From Sutcliffiella deserti (GTDB lineage: Bacteria; Bacillota; Bacilli; Bacillales; Bacillaceae_I), in assembly GCF_020037475.1 (NCBI RefSeq), contig NZ_JAIQDB010000002.1, positions 1-64,000 of the forward strand: 64,000 nt of DNA, in the 5' to 3' direction. The translations under genes and the position numbers were made by a program. Under the pieces are notes generated by a model, which saw only the letters and a list, made by a program, of their open reading frames with translations, searched no databases and had not been told where the DNA came from. Shown here piece after piece: positions 51,880 to 60,529 of this stretch (position 1 is the stretch's first letter; each line of letters opens with the position of its first letter).

Positions 51880-52449
51880 TTATGTAACCTCTCCATTTAA
51901 CCAAGTGTTATGGTGGTATACCCATTTAGCAATTTCGTCTACCATATAGAAAATAAAGGAGGCAACAACAGTTAGTAAAAGGTACTCTGGTACAATAAAA
52001 TATGCAGCAAATCCGAAGCCTATATGTAGAAACCCAGAAATGATAATACGGATCTGGCCGCCATATTTACTTGAAAAATAATCTGTAAAAATAGAAGCAG
52101 GTATACCGTAAAGGATGGTTCCAATCGAGCCATAAAAACCAAACAACAATAGTACAATAAGGCTCCCCATTATAGTTTCATAATAGAAAGTGAAACTAGT
52201 CACAGAAGAAGAGGAAAGAGTAAATAGATCAACCATAAAGACTGACGGCAACATCATAGAAGTTAGCAGAGCAACCTTAACCTTCCTAAAGCTATCTTGT
52301 GTTAGTTTTGCTCTGAATACAGGGAAGAAAAGCAATGCCGAGAAGAAAATCATTACACCTTTTATATAGTTAGGAGTGCTAGAAAAGGAAAATAGTGTGA
52401 TACATATAATTAAAGTGAGTATTAATACGTAAGAATTGCCTTTTATCAT
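51880..52449 (-). CDS. polytopic membrane protein of unknown function
   Basis: A 189-residue protein with about six transmembrane helices (from YVLILTLIICITLFSF to LLTVVASFIFYMVDEIAKW). The centre has a short glycine-rich GIPASIFTDYFSSKYGGQIR loop. ATG follows GAAGAAGGGTAG. I recall similar uncharacterised Bacillus membrane proteins but can name no family. No linked genes. Confidence 0.7.
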   Translation of the reverse strand: MIKGNSYVLILTLIICITLFSFSSTPNYIKGVMIFFSALLFFPVFRAKLTQDSFRKVKVALLTSMMLPSVFMVDLFTLSSSSVTSFTFYYETIMGSLIVLLLFGFYGSIGTILYGIPASIFTDYFSSKYGGQIRIIISGFLHIGFGFAAYFIVPEYLLLTVVASFIFYMVDEIAKWVYHHNTWLNGEVT

Positions 52450-52631
52450 ATCTACCCTTCTTCCCCTAGGTTAATGTAATTACAACCATTTCAATTCAAC
52501 TATAAAGGAATTATTTAGTTTTAGATATATAATTTGACAAAATAATTAAAGGGAAATAGTCAAAATTAGTGCAAGAACTTTTTTGCTTGGAAACACCTAC
52601 GTTTTGCCTGGAAAAAGCACCTCTGAAGTAA

Positions 52632-52660
52632 CCCCTAACCCTTGTGGTTGGGGATTTTTT
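52632..52660 (+). terminator. orphan terminator, near copy of the atpC terminator
   Basis: CCCCTAACC and GGTTGGGG around CTTGT, then ATTTTTT. It matches 48,762-48,786 with a single base change in 24, yet no plus-strand gene ends here. Confidence 0.75.
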
Positions 52661-52917
52661 GCGGTTTTTGAGAGGCGGGGAGAGTTGTGTTGGGGAATGG
52701 TAGGAATGAGGCCATGGGTAGGGGGAAAACAGGGGAGCGATGGTACGAAAGAGTGCGAATAAATCACGACCAGGGGACAAATCGGAAACAGCCTTACAAA
52801 ACGAGCAAAACGCTAAAGATATATAAAGAAATACAACCGTGCTACAACTATGATTCTAAAAAGCACCCTCTCTTAAGCCCCCACAAGTGTACAAAACATT
52901 TAAATCAGCTTTTTTTT

Positions 52918-53102
52918 GGCTCTGCTAAAGTTGTATGTTGATAATAACGCTATCCTAGCGATGATTGGAGCAAAAGGCGGAGACTCCAACGGGAGATAGC
53001 GGTAGACTGGAGACCCCACAGGCGCAGCCGAGGAGGCTCCAGCACCGCCCCGTGGAACGCGTAGCCTTTTGCGGAAATCAACAGCGGCGTTTAACACAGT
53101 TT
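52918..53102 (+). repeat. MITE-like repeat, full copy 2
   Basis: About 185 bp, nearly identical to 18,183-18,368: GGCTCTGCTAAAG at the left, GGCGGAGACTCCAACGGGAG centre, GCGGAAATCAACAGCGGCG at the right. The last few bases of the right terminal repeat differ (AACACAGTT). The rest of 52,450-53,249 holds no gene. Confidence 0.75.
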
Positions 53103-53249
53103 TTTCTAAAATAATCCATAAAAACACACTGCTTAATACAAAATGTGCCAAATATGATACACTTAAATTATCTAATTAATGTTACTTACAACTAACCTAT
53201 TCAACTAGCAAACTGAATCGGTTTGCTATTTTATCAAAGGAGCAATCTC

Positions 53250-53612
53250 ATGAAAAAGCATAATAAAGTAGGCAGAGTACTATTTTTTATTGGAACTTTT
53301 TTTACTGCATTTGGTTTAGCATTTAGGTTTTTGAGCGATACACCTGAGCCTTTTTTTACATTTTCAATTCCTTTAATAATAGCTGGAATAATCCTATTAG
53401 TTGCTTCCAATTTTTTTAAAGTAAGTAAAGATAATTCTGGAGAGTGGAGAGAAAAGTATGGTGCATTATTAGTTGCGGTAAGCTGCTTAAGTAGTGCAAT
53501 CGTAACTTGGGGGAATAACTGGATTCTCACAGGTATTTTAGTATTAGGAGTATTGGTTTGCGGCACTATGGGGATTTATGAGGTAAAAGATGCGCGAACG
53601 AAGAGAAATTGA
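53250..53612 (+). CDS. small membrane protein
   Basis: A 120-residue protein with four hydrophobic helices (VGRVLFFIGTFFTAFGLAF, IPLIIAGIILLVASNFF, YGALLVAVSCLSSAIVTW, ILTGILVLGVLVCGTMGIY). ATG 53250 follows AAAGGAG by seven bases; the longer frame from 53223 has no site. Unknown function; not obviously linked to the bce genes that converge on it. Confidence 0.65.
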   Translation: MKKHNKVGRVLFFIGTFFTAFGLAFRFLSDTPEPFFTFSIPLIIAGIILLVASNFFKVSKDNSGEWREKYGALLVAVSCLSSAIVTWGNNWILTGILVLGVLVCGTMGIYEVKDARTKRN

Positions 53613-53707
53613 AATACATGAATTTTAAAACCCCCGCACCAAAGCCAGGCGTTAACTATAAATCAGCATATGCCCCAACCGTATCCATGGTTCTATAGCC
53701 AAAACAA

Positions 53708-53737
53708 AAAGCTCCAGAACCAACATCCTGGAGCTTT
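53708..53737. terminator. terminator between convergent transcripts, mainly for bceAB
   Basis: AAAGCTCCAG (53708-53717) pairs with CTGGAGCTTT (53728-53737). On the minus strand TTTTTGTTTT follows, right after the bceB stop. Confidence 0.85.
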
Positions 53738-53741
53738 CCCA

Positions 53742-55685
53742 TTACAGCGACATCTTGATAACTTTTTTATAATATAGCACTGATAGAATCCCAAAAATCG
53801 AATACAGTGCTGCGTACAATCCCATGACAAGTATCATTGGTGTCCATAGCTCGGTGCCGAAAAAGAACCAGCCTGATTTAACGGCAAAGTAGCTGTGCAA
53901 AAGGCCGACAACAAGTGGGATTCCGAAATTGAATAGCTGTTTTCCGATGATTCCATGCATAAGATCATGTCGGGTGAAGCCCAGTTTTCGCAGAATCCTA
54001 TAATTAGGCTGTTCTTCGTCACCTTCCTCGACTTGTTTAAAATAGAGAATACAACCTGATGTAATCAAAAAAGTGAGGCCGAGGAATCCAACAATGAACA
54101 TAATCAGACCCATATTCATTTTCTGCTGTTGCGACTCCGAATATTGCGAGCTATTACCGAACTCTTCACTAAATGGGAAGCTTTTGAAAAGGGTATCCGC
54201 TGTTTCCACTGATCCTCTATCATCTAGCATAAAGCCGATATAGATAGAGGAGTCTCGTTGAATATCTGGATCCAAATCATTGGCAAGAGCATTAAATGTG
54301 TTTTCATTCACAATAGCAGTAGGCATTCCGCCAGTAAAATAAAGAGAAAGGACACTATCTCTTGATAATCCTAAATATTCTTGAGTAATAGATGCGGTGG
54401 ATCCTTGAAAAGTGAGTGTTCCTGCATCCTGCAAATCTAATAGAGCCTGCATTGCGTCACTAAAACCGGAGAATAGCGTCTCGTGTTCACTTACTTCGAC
54501 GCCTTCCACTTGACGGTCACTAACCACTGCCATAGTCATAATACCTCTGTTATTCTGAAAGGTTGCCACCTCGCTCGCGACGATATCATTTATATCAACT
54601 TTCACTTGAATCACATCAATCATATGCTGACTATAGGAAATCCCATTTTCCTTTAATAGCGCACCGAAAACCTGTGCATTCTCTGTGGTTACAAAAGTGA
54701 AATCAGCTGGTGTAGAACTCTCAGCATTTTTCTCAGCTGAATAATAGGAAATATAGCTTAAGGATAGCAGTCCAATGGCTAGAGCGGAGACAGTCGTTAT
54801 AATGGTAAGCAGCATTGCATTAGATTTCATGCGAAACATGATGGAAGAAAGGGACATTACTTGGTTGATGTTTAAATATCCGCCTTTATTCTTTCTAATT
54901 ATGTTGGTAATAAAGCTTACCGAACCTTTATAGAAAAAATAAGTCCCGATAATGACGGACGCTAAAATAAAGAGCATGGCCATAAAGAGATAATTCATCG
55001 AAACAAAACTGCCATTAAAAAGCCTCGCTGATACATAGTAACCAGCTGCAATTAGCAGGATTCCCAAAATTCCAATTAAAATTTCTGCAAATGAAACCTT
55101 CTTCACTCTGCCTTCCGTTTTACTCCTCACTTGAAAAAGTGACAAAATGGTTTGGTGCTTAATAAACAGAAAGTTCATCAGCATAATTAATAGGTAGATA
55201 CCACTGAAGACGAGCAATGTTTGGATAAAGGCTTGACTTGAAAAATAGAGAGAAGCAACAGCATCCACCCCGATTATTTTAAATAAAGTCATGGCCACCA
55301 ATTTAGAAACCGCAAAGCCGAAAAACGTCCCAATTAATAGCGAGCCGAAATAGAGCAAGAAGTTTTCAGCACTAAGGATGAGAAAAATACGGTTTTTCGT
55401 CATACCAATGAGCTGAAACAAACCAATTTCTTTACTGCGTCTATTAATAAATAGTTTGTTTGCATATAGCAAAAACACCGTCACAATTGTGATAAGGAGC
55501 ACACCTGCTGCTCTGATTGCTGCAGCTCCTCTAACCGATCCAGATGCCTCATCCATGGAAGGGTCATATTGTAAGGTGACGAAGGCAAAGTAGAGGGCAG
55601 CGCTAAAGATGAGCGCAAATACATATAAATAATAGCTCTTTAAATTCTTTTTAAAGCTGCGCATAATAAGCTGATTAATGCTCAT
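53742..55685 (-). CDS. bceB: bacitracin-type ABC exporter permease BceB
   Basis: A 647-residue permease of the BceB type, conferring resistance to bacitracin-like peptides by freeing their lipid targets. Ten transmembrane helices are arranged as in the family, with the large extracellular domain (about 310-520) between helices 7 and 8 that forms the sensing complex with BceS. Sequence blocks such as [20 protein letters not shown] and [20 protein letters not shown] match B. subtilis BceB closely. Start overlaps bceA by 11 nt. Ends at a strong terminator. Confidence 0.94.
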   Translation of the reverse strand: MSINQLIMRSFKKNLKSYYLYVFALIFSAALYFAFVTLQYDPSMDEASGSVRGAAAIRAAGVLLITIVTVFLLYANKLFINRRSKEIGLFQLIGMTKNRIFLILSAENFLLYFGSLLIGTFFGFAVSKLVAMTLFKIIGVDAVASLYFSSQAFIQTLLVFSGIYLLIMLMNFLFIKHQTILSLFQVRSKTEGRVKKVSFAEILIGILGILLIAAGYYVSARLFNGSFVSMNYLFMAMLFILASVIIGTYFFYKGSVSFITNIIRKNKGGYLNINQVMSLSSIMFRMKSNAMLLTIITTVSALAIGLLSLSYISYYSAEKNAESSTPADFTFVTTENAQVFGALLKENGISYSQHMIDVIQVKVDINDIVASEVATFQNNRGIMTMAVVSDRQVEGVEVSEHETLFSGFSDAMQALLDLQDAGTLTFQGSTASITQEYLGLSRDSVLSLYFTGGMPTAIVNENTFNALANDLDPDIQRDSSIYIGFMLDDRGSVETADTLFKSFPFSEEFGNSSQYSESQQQKMNMGLIMFIVGFLGLTFLITSGCILYFKQVEEGDEEQPNYRILRKLGFTRHDLMHGIIGKQLFNFGIPLVVGLLHSYFAVKSGWFFFGTELWTPMILVMGLYAALYSIFGILSVLYYKKVIKMSL

Positions 55686-56436
55686 AATGCACCCCGCCTA
55701 ATACACCCTGCGTCTTCATAATGTCTTTTAAGAAGGTGTTTCGGCTTTCTTCGCCTTTGTTCAATTGAGTAAAGATTTGACCATCCTTTATAAAAATGAC
55801 ACGTCTGCTGTAGCTTGCTGCAACAGGGTCGTGTGTCACCATCACGATGGTTGCTTTTCGATTTTCATTTAAGCTGCTTAATTTACCTAGAAGATCAGAC
55901 GCTGCCTTTGAATCAAGGGCACCTGTAGGTTCATCAGCGAAAATAATACTTGGCTCGTGGATGAAAGCCCTCGCTGCAGATGTTCGTTGTTTCTGACCAC
56001 CTGATATTTCATTAGGATATTTATCCGCTATCTCTTCAATTCCAAGCTCTGCTGCGACCACTTGAAATTTCTTTAGTGCTTCTTTTTTGGAAATACCGGT
56101 GATTGAGAGAGGCAATAAAATATTTTCTTTTACTGATAAGGTATCTAGTAAATTGTAGTCTTGAAAAAGGAATCCAAGATGATTCTTTCTAAATTCCGCT
56201 AGCTTCTTTTCCTTGCTTTTCGTTAGTTCCTCACCTTCAATTATTAAGGAGCCATGGCTTAGTCTGTCGATCGTAGATAACACATTTAATAGAGTTGTCT
56301 TCCCTGACCCTGATGCTCCCATGATCGTAAGAAATTCCCCTTTTTCAATGTTCATATCAATACCCTTTAAGACCTCTTGCTTCGTAAATTTATTTCCATA
56401 GCTTTTATGGATTTTTCTAGCTTCAAGTATATGCAT
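55675..56436 (-). CDS. bceA: bacitracin-type ABC exporter ATPase BceA
   Basis: A 253-residue ABC ATPase. Walker A GASGSGKT (Lys46), Q-loop [10 protein letters not shown], signature ISGGQKQR, Walker B IIFADEP and His in MVTHDP are complete. The frame is open from 56451, but ATG 56436 follows AGGTGGAGG. Close to B. subtilis BceA over its whole length, including the C-terminal [11 protein letters not shown] 102-nt gap to bceS holds the BceR box and promoter. Confidence 0.95.
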   Translation of the reverse strand: MHILEARKIHKSYGNKFTKQEVLKGIDMNIEKGEFLTIMGASGSGKTTLLNVLSTIDRLSHGSLIIEGEELTKSKEKKLAEFRKNHLGFLFQDYNLLDTLSVKENILLPLSITGISKKEALKKFQVVAAELGIEEIADKYPNEISGGQKQRTSAARAFIHEPSIIFADEPTGALDSKAASDLLGKLSSLNENRKATIVMVTHDPVAASYSRRVIFIKDGQIFTQLNKGEESRNTFLKDIMKTQGVLGGVHYEH

Positions 56437-56467
56437 AAAAAAAACCTCCACCTGTTATGATACCTTT

Positions 56468-56473
56468 ATTGTA
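56468..56473 (-). promoter_or_regulatory. -10 element of the bceAB promoter
   Basis: On the minus strand TACAAT lies about 30 nt before the bceA start, with a poor -35 (AAGACT at 17 bp), as expected for a promoter that needs the activator BceR. Confidence 0.5.
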
Positions 56474-56527
56474 CAAAGCCATGCACAAACAGTCTTTTGA
56501 TTCTCCTTACAAAACAGCGAAAGCGAG

Positions 56528-56543
56528 TGACATTTTTGTCACA
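56528..56543. promoter_or_regulatory. BceR binding site
   Basis: GTGACA-TTTT-TGTCAC is a perfect 6-4-6 palindrome, as in known BceR boxes (TNACA-N4-TGTNA). It overlaps the last codons of bceS and lies upstream of bceA. Confidence 0.75.
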
Positions 56544-57546
56544 CGCTTTGAATTTGGAGAAAACTATTTTCTTTTGAGAATGTGAGGGTAAAAGTTGTCC
56601 CTCTTCCAATCGTTGAGAGCACAGAAAGTTGAATACCAAGCGGGAGGGCAGCCTTCTTTGCTAAATATAACCCCATACCAGTAGCATGCTGGTCCTGATG
56701 CTTGCTTGTAGACGTAAACCCTTTATCAAAAATTCGATCCACATCACGAGGGTCTATACCGCGGCCGTTATCTGCTACAGTAAGGATTGTGTGGTTCATT
56801 TCATCAAACGACTGTATTGTAATTTCTGATCCTTCTTCGCTGTACTTCACAGCATTTGTTAAAAGCTGACGAAGAATAAAGGACAGCCATTTCGCATCAG
56901 TGAGCACATATGGAGAAGATAATTCTACATCAAAACCAATTCCCTTTTTTAAACACCAAGAACGCAAAGTGCGAATTTCACTATTAAGAAGGGACTCAAG
57001 TTCAACGGTTTCAATGAACAAATCATTTTCCATAAAGGGAATCCGCTTTTGATGCAGCTGCTGATCAAGAAGGTAGTGGATTCTTAACCATTCGTACATA
57101 AGTTCAGATCTTAATTGCTGGTTTTCGGTGCGATCAATGATTAATTTCAGGGCAGTTAAAGGTGTTTTGACCTCGTGAATCCAAGAAAGCAGCTCATCTT
57201 TCTCTTGTTCAAGGAGAAACTGGTTCGTTGACGCCTCTTTTTCTAACTGTTCAATGGAAGAAGAAATCTGATGATAAATAAAAGACTCAAAGGGACTGTT
57301 TTTTTCGGGAAGACTCGTAATATCAGTCGTACTCTCTCTTTCACCAAGCTCCTTAAAAAAAGAAGTTTCCTTAAAATAACGAATAACAACAAACAGGAAG
57401 AAAATAACGAGTGACAAAAATACATAATAGAACATCGAGTCTACCGAAAGAGAGGAATCTAGGTAGGCCATTATTAAAGCAAGAATCAGCAAAAAAACTA
57501 CCATCAGGATCCAGCTGATTCGCTCCATTAAAAATAACCTAATCAT
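56539..57546 (-). CDS. bceS: sensor histidine kinase BceS
   Basis: A 335-residue intramembrane-sensing kinase. Two N-terminal transmembrane helices (about 8-28 and 37-56) with almost no loop between them, then a DHp domain with phospho-acceptor His124 in WIHEVKTPLTAL and an ATPase domain (QLLTNAVKYSEEG, DNGRGIDPRD, GMGLYLAKKAA). It senses through the BceAB transporter. Its start overlaps the bceR stop by 4 nt. Confidence 0.94.
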   Translation of the reverse strand: MIRLFLMERISWILMVVFLLILALIMAYLDSSLSVDSMFYYVFLSLVIFFLFVVIRYFKETSFFKELGERESTTDITSLPEKNSPFESFIYHQISSSIEQLEKEASTNQFLLEQEKDELLSWIHEVKTPLTALKLIIDRTENQQLRSELMYEWLRIHYLLDQQLHQKRIPFMENDLFIETVELESLLNSEIRTLRSWCLKKGIGFDVELSSPYVLTDAKWLSFILRQLLTNAVKYSEEGSEITIQSFDEMNHTILTVADNGRGIDPRDVDRIFDKGFTSTSKHQDQHATGMGLYLAKKAALPLGIQLSVLSTIGRGTTFTLTFSKENSFLQIQSV

Positions 57547-58232
57547 TTTTTCACCTGCTCTAGAGCCGTATACCCTTGCCCCACCTTCGTTTCTATTCCA
57601 TCTCCAAGCCCTATTCCAGCTAGCTTTTTTCGGAGCCTGTTTACATTTACCGTTAACGTATTATCACTAATAAAACGATGATCGTCCCATAGCAGGTTCA
57701 TTAAATCTTCTCGGCTGACAATTTTATTCTTGCGTTCAACAAGCAGCTTCAAGATAAATATTTCATTTTTAGTAAGCTCAATCATCCCCATTTCATTTGT
57801 CACGCGGTTTCTCTCCAAATCAATTGTTGCACCCATCCATGTTTTCAAATCGGAGGTGGTTGTACTGTAGTTATGTACACGACGCAAAATGGCCTGGATT
57901 TTTGCGATTAGCACGTCAAAGTGGAAGGGTTTCTGAATAAAATCATCGGCACCTAAATTCATCGACATTACCATATCTGTAGGATGATCCCTTGAAGATA
58001 AGAAGACAATCGGAACTTTCGAATGCTCACGAATCATCCGGCACCAATGAAATCCATCATATTTCGGAAGCTGAATATCAATAATCACTAAGTCTGGCTG
58101 AATCTCAGCAAAGCTCTCCATGACAAGCTGGAAGTTCTCAACTCCAAACACTTTATATTCCCAATCTATAAGCCGGTCTTTTATCTCTTTAAATAGAGAA
58201 GCATCATCTTCAATTAACAATATTTTAAACAA
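57543..58232 (-). CDS. bceR: response regulator BceR
   Basis: An OmpR-type regulator of about 229 residues activating bceAB. Receiver phospho-acceptor Asp52 (IIDIQLPKYDG), Lys in FIQKPFHFD; winged-helix DNA-binding domain with LTVNVNRLRKKL. TTG 58232 (MFKILLIEDD) is preferred over GTG 58253: a TATACT -10 at 58258-58263 would place transcription start at about the GTG, and GGGTGAT precedes the TTG. Very close to B. subtilis BceR. Confidence 0.93.
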   Translation of the reverse strand: MFKILLIEDDASLFKEIKDRLIDWEYKVFGVENFQLVMESFAEIQPDLVIIDIQLPKYDGFHWCRMIREHSKVPIVFLSSRDHPTDMVMSMNLGADDFIQKPFHFDVLIAKIQAILRRVHNYSTTTSDLKTWMGATIDLERNRVTNEMGMIELTKNEIFILKLLVERKNKIVSREDLMNLLWDDHRFISDNTLTVNVNRLRKKLAGIGLGDGIETKVGQGYTALEQVKK

Positions 58233-58359
58233 CCGAATCACCCACGCTTTCACTAAAAGTATAGCAAAAACTCATGGAGAAGGGTAATTTTGGCAGAGAA
58301 TTATCCAAAAATAGTTTTTCTTTTTTTCTGCCTGTAGGACAAGGCATCCCGCATCCTCC

Positions 58360-59319
58360 CTAAGACCGGAACCACCCCTTCTTCTTGAACCAAGCATACA
58401 TTGTAATACTAATAACAACCATAAATCCGATGGTCACAAAATAGCTGTACTTCCATGTTAACTCTGGCATATTCTCGAAGTTCATCCCATAGATTCCGGC
58501 AATAAAAGTCAAAGGCGCAAAAATCGAGGTGATAATCGTGAGAACCTTCATCACATTATTGGTTTGATGAGAGTTCAGAGAAAGATAGTTGTCCCGTATA
58601 TCGGAGGTTAGTTCCCTATTGGACAACACCATCTCAGATAGCTTTAACAGATGATCATAGATGTCGGAGAAATACTCCCGGCGTTCTCTAATGCCATCTA
58701 AGTGATGGGAATTTAGCATCCGGTACAACAAGTCACGCATTGGATTGATGGTATGCCTGATATTCAGTAGCATATGCCTTGTATCAAATAGCTCGTTCAT
58801 CAAAAGGTTCATCGATTTATTTTCCTTATTATCATCAAGCATGTCCAATTTGTCTTCAATCTGGTAGATTAGCGGAAAATAGCTGTCGACAATTTTATCA
58901 AATACTTCATATAAAACGTAATAGGAATCCCAGTTGCCCTCTTCTTCTTGACCTGCTAAACGATTCCACACCTGATCAATTTCAGTTAATGGTTGGTGGT
59001 GAAAAGAGACAACATAATTTTCTCCTATAAAAAAGTCCAGTTCAGCCTTGGAAATTTCCTGTTCGTCTTCTTGTAAAAGATGAATAACATAAAAAGTGTA
59101 GTCATCATAATAATCCAATTTTGGCCGCTGCATCCGGTGAATACAGTCTTCTATCGCCAGTGGATGAAAATGGAAGGTATCTGCCAGGTGGCTGATTTCC
59201 TCATTAGTAGGCTCCTGAAAATCCACCCAATACCATTTATAGTCTGGCAAGCTAATATTGTTCAAGGAAGATTTTATCGTTACGTTATTCTCCTTCGTAA
59301 TCCCCATAAATTTAATCAT
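58360..59319 (-). CDS. corA: CorA-type magnesium transporter
   Basis: A 319-residue CorA: long cytosolic alpha/beta funnel (LPDYKWYWVDFQEPTNEE, HPLAIEDCIHRMQRPKLDYYDDY), then two C-terminal transmembrane helices with the pore motif Gly278-Met279-Asn280 in GIYGMNFENMPEL and a basic tail. It forms pentameric Mg2+ (or Co2+) channels. ATG follows GGAGACTG. It is on the same strand as bceRSAB but 128 nt upstream and likely a separate unit; divergent from nuo. Confidence 0.94.
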   Translation of the reverse strand: MIKFMGITKENNVTIKSSLNNISLPDYKWYWVDFQEPTNEEISHLADTFHFHPLAIEDCIHRMQRPKLDYYDDYTFYVIHLLQEDEQEISKAELDFFIGENYVVSFHHQPLTEIDQVWNRLAGQEEEGNWDSYYVLYEVFDKIVDSYFPLIYQIEDKLDMLDDNKENKSMNLLMNELFDTRHMLLNIRHTINPMRDLLYRMLNSHHLDGIRERREYFSDIYDHLLKLSEMVLSNRELTSDIRDNYLSLNSHQTNNVMKVLTIITSIFAPLTFIAGIYGMNFENMPELTWKYSYFVTIGFMVVISITMYAWFKKKGWFRS

Positions 59320-59553
59320 GTTATCAGTCTCCTGCTGGTAAAATCAAATACTAGTTTCTATTATACAATACCCTTAATCGGTTATTTTTAGCGCTATAAA
59401 TAGAATCATAAAACCGGATCACGAGGAGTATTCTCTAAGAAACGGGACAAATCCTGACGAACGCTATCCAATACCTAAGCAAACGATAATTTTTCCAAGC
59501 AGCCTAACAGTCTACCAATCGCAAAACTGCAGACAAAATAAGGATTTATCATG

Positions 59554-59582
59554 TCGACACAGATATTGGTATTTGATATAAT
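59554..59582 (+). promoter_or_regulatory. sigma-A promoter of the nuo operon
   Basis: TCGACA (59554-59559), 17-bp spacer, TATAAT (59577-59582). Leader of about 60 nt before nuoA. The rest of the 330-nt gap from corA holds no gene. Confidence 0.75.
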
Positions 59583-59649
59583 TGTTATCGGTTACAAGTT
59601 TAAATATTAAGAGCAATCAGAAAAATACAAGGCTTCGGAGGGGGCGGGC

Positions 59650-60024
59650 ATGAATCTACTAAACTTATATCAAAATAACTATTTGATCGTGGTTGTATTC
59701 TTAGCTCTAGGTGTATTACTTCCGGTCGTTGCGTTAACAGCAGGAAGACTGCTGCGGCCGCATAAACCGTCTATTGCAAAGCAGACGACCTATGAGAGCG
59801 GAATTGATCCCTTTCATGATTCACGTGTCCAGTTTAACGTACGTTATTACATATTTGCGCTGTTATTCGTCATCTTTGATGTGGAAACAGTGTTCCTTTA
59901 TCCATGGGCAGTAGCATATGAGAAATTGGGCGTTTTTGCACTAATTGAAATGCTTATTTTCGTTGTGATGCTGCTGATTGGACTACTCTATGCTTGGAAG
60001 AAGAAGGTGTTAAAATGGATCTAA
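59650..60024 (+). CDS. nuoA: NADH-quinone oxidoreductase subunit A
   Basis: A 124-residue, three-helix subunit of complex I at the quinone chamber. Signature [21 protein letters not shown] and [15 protein letters not shown] are intact. GGAGGGGG precedes ATG. First gene of the nuo operon; overlaps nuoB by 10 nt. In Bacillus such operons usually encode an 11-subunit complex without the NADH-oxidising EFG module. Confidence 0.95.
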   Translation: MNLLNLYQNNYLIVVVFLALGVLLPVVALTAGRLLRPHKPSIAKQTTYESGIDPFHDSRVQFNVRYYIFALLFVIFDVETVFLYPWAVAYEKLGVFALIEMLIFVVMLLIGLLYAWKKKVLKWI

Positions 60025-60527
60025 ATTTAGAGAGTATATCCCCAGAAGAAATGGAAGAGCTCAAGCAGACCGTCTTTCTTACAACATTGGAGGAACTCAA
60101 AGCATGGGCCCGCAGCAACTCCATGTGGCCGATGACATTTGGACTTGCCTGCTGTGCAATCGAGATGATGGGAGTAGGATCTTCTCATTACGATTTGGAT
60201 CGTTTTGGTTCCTTTTTCCGTACATCTCCACGTCAATCAGACTGTATGATCGTGTCCGGTACCGTTACGAAAAAAATGGCGCCCGTTCTAAAGCGCCTTT
60301 ATGATCAAATGCCTGAGCCGAAATGGGTCATTGCAATGGGATCCTGTGCAACCGCGGGTGGTCCGTATATCAAATCCTATGCTGTCGTCAAAGGAGTGGA
60401 CCAAATCGTACCCGTAGACGTGTACATTCCAGGATGTCCACCAAATCCAGCGGCTCTTATTTATGGAATCAATAAATTAAGAGAGAAAATTCGCCACGAA
60501 GCTAAGACAGGGAAGCAGGTGATCTAG
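60015..60527 (+). CDS. nuoB: NADH-quinone oxidoreductase subunit B
   Basis: A 170-residue subunit holding the terminal iron-sulfur cluster N2. All four ligands are present: Cys46-Cys47 ([10 protein letters not shown]), Cys111 (GSCATAGG) and Cys141 (IPGCPPNP). The frame opens at 59994, but ATG 60015 lies after GAAGGTG inside the nuoA end. A four-helix-free short N-terminus is usual. Confidence 0.96.
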   Translation: MDLNLESISPEEMEELKQTVFLTTLEELKAWARSNSMWPMTFGLACCAIEMMGVGSSHYDLDRFGSFFRTSPRQSDCMIVSGTVTKKMAPVLKRLYDQMPEPKWVIAMGSCATAGGPYIKSYAVVKGVDQIVPVDVYIPGCPPNPAALIYGINKLREKIRHEAKTGKQVI

Positions 60528-60529
60528 CA

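Noticed and set aside
51570..51896. A 108-residue minus-strand frame
   Set aside because: No ribosome site, odd composition, and it crosses a terminator hairpin.
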